Shown one piece after another: positions 59,701-64,000 of a stretch of 64,000 nucleotides of DNA. The stretch spans positions 62,001 to 126,000 of the forward strand of contig JAHHGT010000001.1 of the NCBI GenBank assembly GCA_019359745.1. Direction: 5' to 3'. Position 1 is the stretch's first letter, and every line of letters starts with the position of its first letter. The stretch is from Aphanothece saxicola GSE-SYN-MK-01-06B (GTDB taxonomy: Bacteria; Cyanobacteriota; Cyanobacteriia; PCC-6307; Cyanobiaceae). A program made the translations under genes and the position numbers. Under the pieces are notes generated by a model. That model made no database searches and was not told the DNA's origin. It worked only from the letters and a program-made list of their open reading frames with translations.

Positions 59701-60543
59701 GCAGTGATCGGTTCTGGGCTTGGCGGCATAGGGCGTGGTGCCGCTGGCACCGGCGGCACGCCAGTCGACGGCGGCGTTCCGGAAGGCCTGATCCAGGGCC
59801 TGGCCCTGGGTCGCCCAGGCCTGCTTGAAGTCTCTCCAGGGCTGGTGCCAGAGCGTCTCCTGCTGCTCCACCAGCGGCCGTTCCAGGCTCAGGCCTGCGG
59901 GCAGGGGCTCAAGGACCAGGCCGGGATCCCCGTCGAGCAGTTGCAACAGGCTCTCCAGGTCGTCAAGGCCGGTGCCCGCCGCCAGCCCTTCCACCAGATG
60001 CAGGGGAAGGGCCAGCACCTGCTGCTGCCAGTAATCGTGGGCGACCTGACGCACCAGTTCAGCGGCATCGGCCTCCAGCGTCAGCTCAGGCGGCCGGGCG
60101 GCCTCCATGGCCTGGCGCCGCAGCGTGCGCTGACAGAAGCCATGGATGGTGGTGATGTCGGCGGCGTCGAGCTCTTCGAGGGCCAGCAGCAGCAGGCCCT
60201 GCACCGTGCCGCGGGCGCCGGCCTCGCTCGGCTGGTGCTCCAGCCATTGCTCCAGCACGGGATCGGGAGCCAGCCAGCCGGGGGGGGGCTGGAGGCCGGT
60301 GAGGGCCTCCTGGATCCGACGGCCGATGCGGTCGCGCAGTTCCGCCGCCGCCGCGTTGGTGTAGGTCACCACCAGCAACTGCCGCAGAGGCAGCCGCCGC
60401 TCCGCCAGGAGCCGCAGCACCAGGTGGGCCAGGGCGAAGGTCTTGCCGGTGCCGGCGCTGGCCTCCAGCAGCAGCACGCCGTCATCGAGGGGGACGGCAT
60501 TGGGATCGAAGCTGTCCGGGGCTGGGGCCTCGCTGGTGGTCAT
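56746..60543 (-). CDS. recB: exodeoxyribonuclease V beta subunit RecB
   Basis: The 1265-residue UvrD-type helicase with C-terminal nuclease is the catalytic core of RecBCD. Helicase motifs include LEASAGTGKTFALAHL (Walker A), QLLVVTYTNAAAAELRDRI, FQDTDPVQWRIL and VMVGDPKQAIYRFRGGDL, ITVHRSKGLEFPVVVCP and YVAVTRAQHLLVLAW. The nuclease domain shows TGSIDLIFTA, VADWKSNWLG and YPLQAHLYLVAL, which hold the metal-binding Asp/Lys set. Size and domains are those of an active enzyme. It overlaps recC by 4 nt. Confidence 0.93.
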   Translation of the reverse strand: MTTSEAPAPDSFDPNAVPLDDGVLLLEASAGTGKTFALAHLVLRLLAERRLPLRQLLVVTYTNAAAAELRDRIGRRIQEALTGLQPPPGWLAPDPVLEQWLEHQPSEAGARGTVQGLLLLALEELDAADITTIHGFCQRTLRRQAMEAARPPELTLEADAAELVRQVAHDYWQQQVLALPLHLVEGLAAGTGLDDLESLLQLLDGDPGLVLEPLPAGLSLERPLVEQQETLWHQPWRDFKQAWATQGQALDQAFRNAAVDWRAAGASGTTPYAAKPRTDHCGRVEAWLAGQDASGSYAAVRAEKELGSYFHPETFCRVARSVEGPERDIRLPCPDLLEAVAALREGPAEAVLLHACHWGRAELARRRARSGSIGFAQLLEGLDPGPEATAPTPLLRAVGERYRAALIDEFQDTDPVQWRILRLAFADDAHLLVMVGDPKQAIYRFRGGDLDTYRRARCSAARVLALQENRRSAPPLIDTLNRLMAPAGLPRSLLPVPAVQARSRRRGPNGLAPVRLLWLGLERTAEVPLPSRSALESRLPDLVAGAIAELLEEAPALVAGDGQPPRPLRAGDIALLVHNHHQAEQQRSALERQGIASRLVSKADVFASPAATALQRLLDALADPADPNRLRLLAASPLLAWSAERIAAAEPGEWSELAGRLQALARNLPDQGPLGVLSQLVDGEGLARLSAGGRLLADLQQVAELLQERLHVEHLALVAAADWLRRLRLDPSRASGTIPDSHQAHSDKVDEAVTVITVHRSKGLEFPVVVCPYLWEAAGTGSTGRHRPGIRWQPPGSAESHLDLHLRPSWGQGWQALRQQRQAERAERERLAYVAVTRAQHLLVLAWAPAKGQQANPLFPWLFPGEPLPDPDDEASVAALGDDDWQARLLQEIDQRSLDLELRHPPPQRPSRRQRPQPPEAIAALGCGPVPLRHLDTAWGRSSYTAWTRAAHRAPVSVAALDEGRDTSDPSPAEEAPEEGDGLWPEQGPLAGFARGAAAGDCLHRMLEQLDYRHPTDAAANRELVERELRRAGLEADPLEPLLQGLEQVRLTPFGAELGSLRVADLGPERRLNEMNFDLTLGFARAAALAAAFADHPGGAFGAAYAASVAALPVASRGFLTGSIDLIFTATGADGQERWWVADWKSNWLGRRDSEGRPLACGPRHYGQEAMAALMAHSHYPLQAHLYLVALHRYLGWRLPGYAPERHLGGYAYVFLRGAPGEAGRQALPGAVPGLFVERPPLARVLALDGALGGHAAAGIGAGSR

Positions 60544-63500
60544 GGTTCCCCCTCCGCCGCCAGCAGCGGGGCGTACAGGGCGTCGGCCAGGTCCAGCAGC
60601 TCCGGTGTCAGCAGGGCCTCCGCCGGCAGGCGGGCGCCGAAGCAGGCCTCCATCTCGGCCCGCTCCCGCTCACCGCTGTGGAAGTTGGAACCCTCCCAGG
60701 TGCCGGCGGCCTTGATCCGCCCCTGGCCGGCTCGCTTGCGCTCGCCCGTCACGTAGCTCCAGCCCGTTTCCGGGGGCACCGGCCAGCCGCGGCGGCGCCA
60801 GTCGCGCTGCAGGCCGGCCAGTCGTTCAAGTTCGTCGCGGGCGGCCTGGGGGGCCGGCGCCCTGAGCTCCAGGGCCGGGGCGAACACGTCGCCATCACGG
60901 GCGATCAAAACGCCGCGGGCCGGAGCCTGGCCTGCCGTGGTGTCTCCGGCCGCGGCGGCCGCGAGCAGCAGCTGCAGCCAGAGCCCCAGCCGGTGGCCGA
61001 CGCGGGCCTGGGCCGTCTGCACCAGTACGACCGTGTCGCCGCGCCAGGGGACCGGGGCCTGCCAGGGTCCCCACGCGTGGCTGAGCTGTTGCGGGGGGCC
61101 GAGGCGCTCAAGGGTCTCCGCCAGGCTCGTCCAGCGCCGTTGCAGCAGGCCCGCTTCCAGGCCCCCCGCCGCCCTGGGGGGCAGCAGGCCCTGGCCGCGG
61201 TGCCACGCGAGCCAGTCTTCCGCCGTGCCCGGGTCTCCGTCGCCGGGGTCGCCGTCGTTGCGCTGAAGCCTGCCGCGCAACAGGGCGGCACGTTCCCGCT
61301 CCCCCAGGGACAGGGCCTCAAGGTCGTCGATCCGCTTCTCCCACTCACTGGGCCGCAGGCCAAGGGATCGGAGCCAGTGGGTCTGGGGGGCCGCCAGCCA
61401 GTCCCGCAGGTCGCTGAAGGCGTCGGCGTCGGGGGCGGTGGGGGCCTCCAGGGGGCTCGGCCCCGCCAGCAGTGGCGCCGGCGGCGGCGGTGGATCGCCG
61501 CTGAGGCGGCGCACCGCCTCCAGCAGGCGTCGGTCGCAACTGGGGGCCTCCCGTCCGGCGGCTGGCAGGAAGTTGCGCCGGTCGAGGGGGTTGGCGGCGT
61601 GCTCCACCTGCAGACGTGCCATGGCCTCAGGCCCCACCTGGCCGGCCAGCCATTGCAGCCATTGGCTCACCGGGCCGGAGGGTGGCAGGGCGGTGCCGGT
61701 CCGGTCGTCGCGGCAGCTCCAGCTGAGCAGCAGGTGGTTCCGGGCGGAGAGCAGGGCCTCCATCAGCACGTAGCGGTCCTGGTCGGCGGGGTGGGGATCG
61801 CCGAGCTGGCGCTGGCCCTCCATCAGGTGGAAGGCGGGACGGTCGCCCGGCCGGGGAAACAGGCCCGACTCCAGCCCCATGAGCACGATCACCCGGTAGG
61901 GGATGGCCCGCATCGGTTCGAGGGCGCTGATCGTCAGGGCGCCGCTGCGATGGCCGAAGCGGCCGCTTTCGGCTCCGAGCAGCTCCCGCAGCACGGCTGC
62001 CACCACCGGAGCTTCCAGGCCCAGCGAACAGCTGCCGGCGGCGGTCTGCCAGGCATCGATCGCCCCCATCAGCTCCGGCAGCTCCCCGGCGGCCTCGCCC
62101 CCATCGCCGAACAGGTCGTCGACCAGCCGCCGCAGCCGTTCCACCCAGTCGGCCACGTCGCCGCCGCGGCGCAGCTCCCCCAGCCAGTGGCGCAGACGGC
62201 CAAGCAGATGCAGCCAGCGTCCGCTCAGCTCCAGCGGCACGCCCCCCTCCCAGGGGGCCGTGTCCCCCGGCGCCAGGCCCGCACCAGCGGGCAGCACCAG
62301 GCCGAGCAGCAGCCGGTCGATCGCCCAGGCCAGGCTGTGGCAGGCCCCGTCCTTCTCCTGGCCGTCGAGGCCCCAACGGAAGCCCACCTCCTGCAGGGCC
62401 TCCACAAGGCGGGCCGCCTCCCTGGCCTCGAGGCCGAAGCGGACCAGCAGGGGCGGGCAACCCAGCAGGGTCTCCAGTCCTGAGGCGGTGAGGCGACTGC
62501 CGGCCAGCTCCAGCAGCAGCAGCAACGTGCTGCCGAGGCCGGCCCCCTCCTCCTGACTGCGGTCGGTCAGTCGCCAGGGGAGGTCCACCCCCGTGGCGTG
62601 GCGATCGCCGAACACCGAGGCCACCAGGGGGGCGAAGCCGTTGATGTCCGGCGTCATCACCAGGATGTCGCGTGGTTCGAGGCTGGGGTCGGCCGCCAGC
62701 AGCTGCAGCAGGCGGTCGCGCACGATCTGCACCTGGCGCAGCCGGCCAGGGCAGGCATGGAACTCCAGGGAGCGATCCTGGTGATCCACCTGCAGGGCAG
62801 GAATCCGGCTGGCGTCAGCCAGCTGGTCCTGCAGCTGGGCCAGCAGGGGGGCCGGCCCAGGGCCACCGGCCGCAGCGAAGAAGAGATCCTTCGCCTGCTC
62901 CTCCCCCAGCTGGGCCTCGCCGGTTCCCTCCAGCAACTGCTGGAATTCCCCCCCCAGACGGCCGAAGCGGGCTTCCAGGCCCGGGGCCTCCAGCAGCCAG
63001 GCGGCCTCCAGCGGCTGGCGCAGGGCCAGGGCATCACTGAGCTGGCGGCGACGCTCGCCGCAGCGTTGCCAGAGGTCACGGCAGGGGGTGAGCAGGTAGA
63101 GGTCCACCGAGCGATGCAGGCTCAGGGCCTGGAGCAGCTGCACCTGGATCGGCGCCATGCTGCTGAGACCGAAGAGGCGCAGGGGGGTGCCGCGGGCCTC
63201 CTCGCAGAGCTCGCCGCGGCGCAGCCGGCTGACCAGCTCCTGCACCCGGCGGCCGAACGGTTCCTGGCCCAGGGACTGGCGCAGGGAGCGGTAAAGCAGG
63301 GGTTGCCAGCACTGGGTTGCCGGCAGGGCCCGGCCGTTGGCATCGATCGCCTGCCCCGCCTCCCAGGCGCCCAGCAGTTCCGGCCGGTAGAGGGCGTAGT
63401 CATCGAAGGCATCGGCGATGGCGCGCCCCAGCTGCCAGTGGCCCAGCTCCAGCTGGTCGCCCCCGCCCCGTTCCGCCAGCCAGTGGCGCAACGGCCCCCC

Positions 63501-63839
63501 CTCCGGCGCGGCGGCCACCGCCGGCAGCAGGTCGAGCAGGGGCCAGACCAGCTGGTCGGCGCGCCAGGGATCGGCCGTGCCGCCACCGGCCCCTGGTTCC
63601 GCCCCGGCCAGCAACTGGTCCACCAGCTGGCGCAGATGGCTGCCCGGGAAAGGAAAACGCAGGTTGGCGGCGATGCCGCCCAGGTGTTCGGCGAGCTGCT
63701 CGCCGAGCCAGCGGCTGGTGGGCCAGGTGTTGACCACCACCTGCACCTGCTCGAAGGGATCGGGGGGCTGCAAGCGCAGCTGGGTGGCCAGCACCCGGGC
63801 CAGCAGTTCCGCCCGGTTGCTGCGAAAGACGGTCAGCAA
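60540..63839 (-). CDS. recC: exodeoxyribonuclease V gamma subunit RecC
   Basis: The 1099-residue RecC has an inactivated helicase/nuclease fold that holds the split DNA strands and reads the Chi sequence. The N-terminus MLTVFRSNRAELLARVL aligns with E. coli RecC MLRVYHSNRLDVLEAL, which confirms TTG 63839 as start. Further blocks include GGIAANLRFPFPGSHL, LFGLSSMAPIQVQLLQALS, ILVMTPDINGFAPLVASVFG and GLESGLFPRPGDRPAFHLM. It is the first of the three rec genes. Confidence 0.9.
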   Translation of the reverse strand: MLTVFRSNRAELLARVLATQLRLQPPDPFEQVQVVVNTWPTSRWLGEQLAEHLGGIAANLRFPFPGSHLRQLVDQLLAGAEPGAGGGTADPWRADQLVWPLLDLLPAVAAAPEGGPLRHWLAERGGGDQLELGHWQLGRAIADAFDDYALYRPELLGAWEAGQAIDANGRALPATQCWQPLLYRSLRQSLGQEPFGRRVQELVSRLRRGELCEEARGTPLRLFGLSSMAPIQVQLLQALSLHRSVDLYLLTPCRDLWQRCGERRRQLSDALALRQPLEAAWLLEAPGLEARFGRLGGEFQQLLEGTGEAQLGEEQAKDLFFAAAGGPGPAPLLAQLQDQLADASRIPALQVDHQDRSLEFHACPGRLRQVQIVRDRLLQLLAADPSLEPRDILVMTPDINGFAPLVASVFGDRHATGVDLPWRLTDRSQEEGAGLGSTLLLLLELAGSRLTASGLETLLGCPPLLVRFGLEAREAARLVEALQEVGFRWGLDGQEKDGACHSLAWAIDRLLLGLVLPAGAGLAPGDTAPWEGGVPLELSGRWLHLLGRLRHWLGELRRGGDVADWVERLRRLVDDLFGDGGEAAGELPELMGAIDAWQTAAGSCSLGLEAPVVAAVLRELLGAESGRFGHRSGALTISALEPMRAIPYRVIVLMGLESGLFPRPGDRPAFHLMEGQRQLGDPHPADQDRYVLMEALLSARNHLLLSWSCRDDRTGTALPPSGPVSQWLQWLAGQVGPEAMARLQVEHAANPLDRRNFLPAAGREAPSCDRRLLEAVRRLSGDPPPPPAPLLAGPSPLEAPTAPDADAFSDLRDWLAAPQTHWLRSLGLRPSEWEKRIDDLEALSLGERERAALLRGRLQRNDGDPGDGDPGTAEDWLAWHRGQGLLPPRAAGGLEAGLLQRRWTSLAETLERLGPPQQLSHAWGPWQAPVPWRGDTVVLVQTAQARVGHRLGLWLQLLLAAAAAGDTTAGQAPARGVLIARDGDVFAPALELRAPAPQAARDELERLAGLQRDWRRRGWPVPPETGWSYVTGERKRAGQGRIKAAGTWEGSNFHSGERERAEMEACFGARLPAEALLTPELLDLADALYAPLLAAEGEP

Positions 63840-63849
63840 GGGGGCTGGC

Positions 63850-64000
63850 TCAGAGGACGCAGCTCAGGGCTGAGCCATGCACCAGGGCGGGCAAGTGTCT
63901 GCCTGTCGCAGGCAGACCGCTGACCCGTCGCGTCTCCTGGGTTTCGGGGCAATAGGCCGTGAGGTCGCCGCCGTAGCAGGCACCGGTGTCAAGCAGGACG
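63850..64000 (-). CDS. metallophosphatase, C-terminal fragment (5' end outside window)
   Basis: The frame on the minus strand from the window end reads LLDTGACYGGDLTAYCPETQ and continues about 30 residues to a stop at 63850. LDTGACYGGDLTA is the C-terminal signature of PPP-type serine/threonine and diadenosine-tetraphosphate metallophosphatases. It ends 10 nt before recC on the same strand, so it is probably the upstream gene in the same transcript. Confidence 0.7.
   Translation of the reverse strand, partial: VLLDTGACYGGDLTAYCPETQETRRVSGLPATGRHLPALVHGSALSCVL

Noticed and set aside
57688-60756. Plus-strand open frame of about 1020 codons opposite recB
   Set aside because: Antisense shadow with low-complexity Gly/Gln/Pro composition and no start signal or domain.

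Overview
The window is a chromosomal segment of a GC-rich unicellular cyanobacterium, most likely of the Synechococcus/Cyanobium type. The clearest marker is a CyanoP/PsbP lipoprotein gene (36871-37464). Supporting markers are a DUF1830 protein, two DUF1400 proteins, a fibrillin-like protein, and the NadV-NadM pair and sucrose cluster known from other cyanobacteria. Gene density is very high, genes often overlap by 4 nt, and I see no tRNA, rRNA, CRISPR array or intact insertion sequence.

Layout. 1-4790 (+): sucrose cluster, comprising the 3' end of sucrose-phosphate synthase, a sucrose-phosphate phosphatase, a PfkB fructokinase and an amylosucrase. It is visibly less GC-rich than the DNA that follows. 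4805-11573: cell-wall enzymes (a lytic transglycosylase and an M23 peptidase), small membrane and redox proteins (ICMT-like, RDD, DCC), a DUF1830 protein and a histone-deacetylase-like amidohydrolase. 11613-14427: ferritin, a Crp/Fnr regulator with a palindrome and a Fur-box-like site in its divergent promoter, a fibrillin-like protein and an unknown protein. 14424-22302: secreted proteins, two DUF1400 proteins (one with an alpha/beta hydrolase domain), a second Crp/Fnr regulator, a second DCC protein, an acyltransferase and a MarC protein. 22542-26764 (+): lipase-like hydrolase, ICMT-like protein, exported superoxide dismutase, cupin and an alkaline-phosphatase-superfamily protein.

26771-32981 (-): Nif11-domain peptide overlapping a Ca-type P-ATPase, a thermonuclease with an Excalibur motif, and the nicotinamide salvage pair nadV-nadM. 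33198-34885 (+): a small-molecule kinase translationally coupled to a DOMON-like protein. 34910-36763 (-): lipA, a truncated urea transporter and recR. recR appears to lack a standard start codon. 36871-40095 (+): psbP, an FAD oxidoreductase, and an NHLM-type HlyD secretion protein with a coupled 63-residue membrane protein. 40150-41196 (-): GAF-GGDEF diguanylate cyclase in less GC-rich DNA.

41445-47991 (-): a tightly packed envelope operon of two FUSC-type membrane proteins, an OprB-like porin, a TolC-like channel and a ClC chloride transporter. It is the most system-like novelty candidate here. 48108-55003: MgtC, an LCP ligase, an ABC exporter, a Gly-rich RRM protein, small proteins, a DEAD-box helicase and a mannose-isomerase-type cupin. 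55127-63839 (-): complete recC-recB-recD, each pair overlapping by 4 nt, preceded by the 3' end of a metallophosphatase gene that runs off the window.
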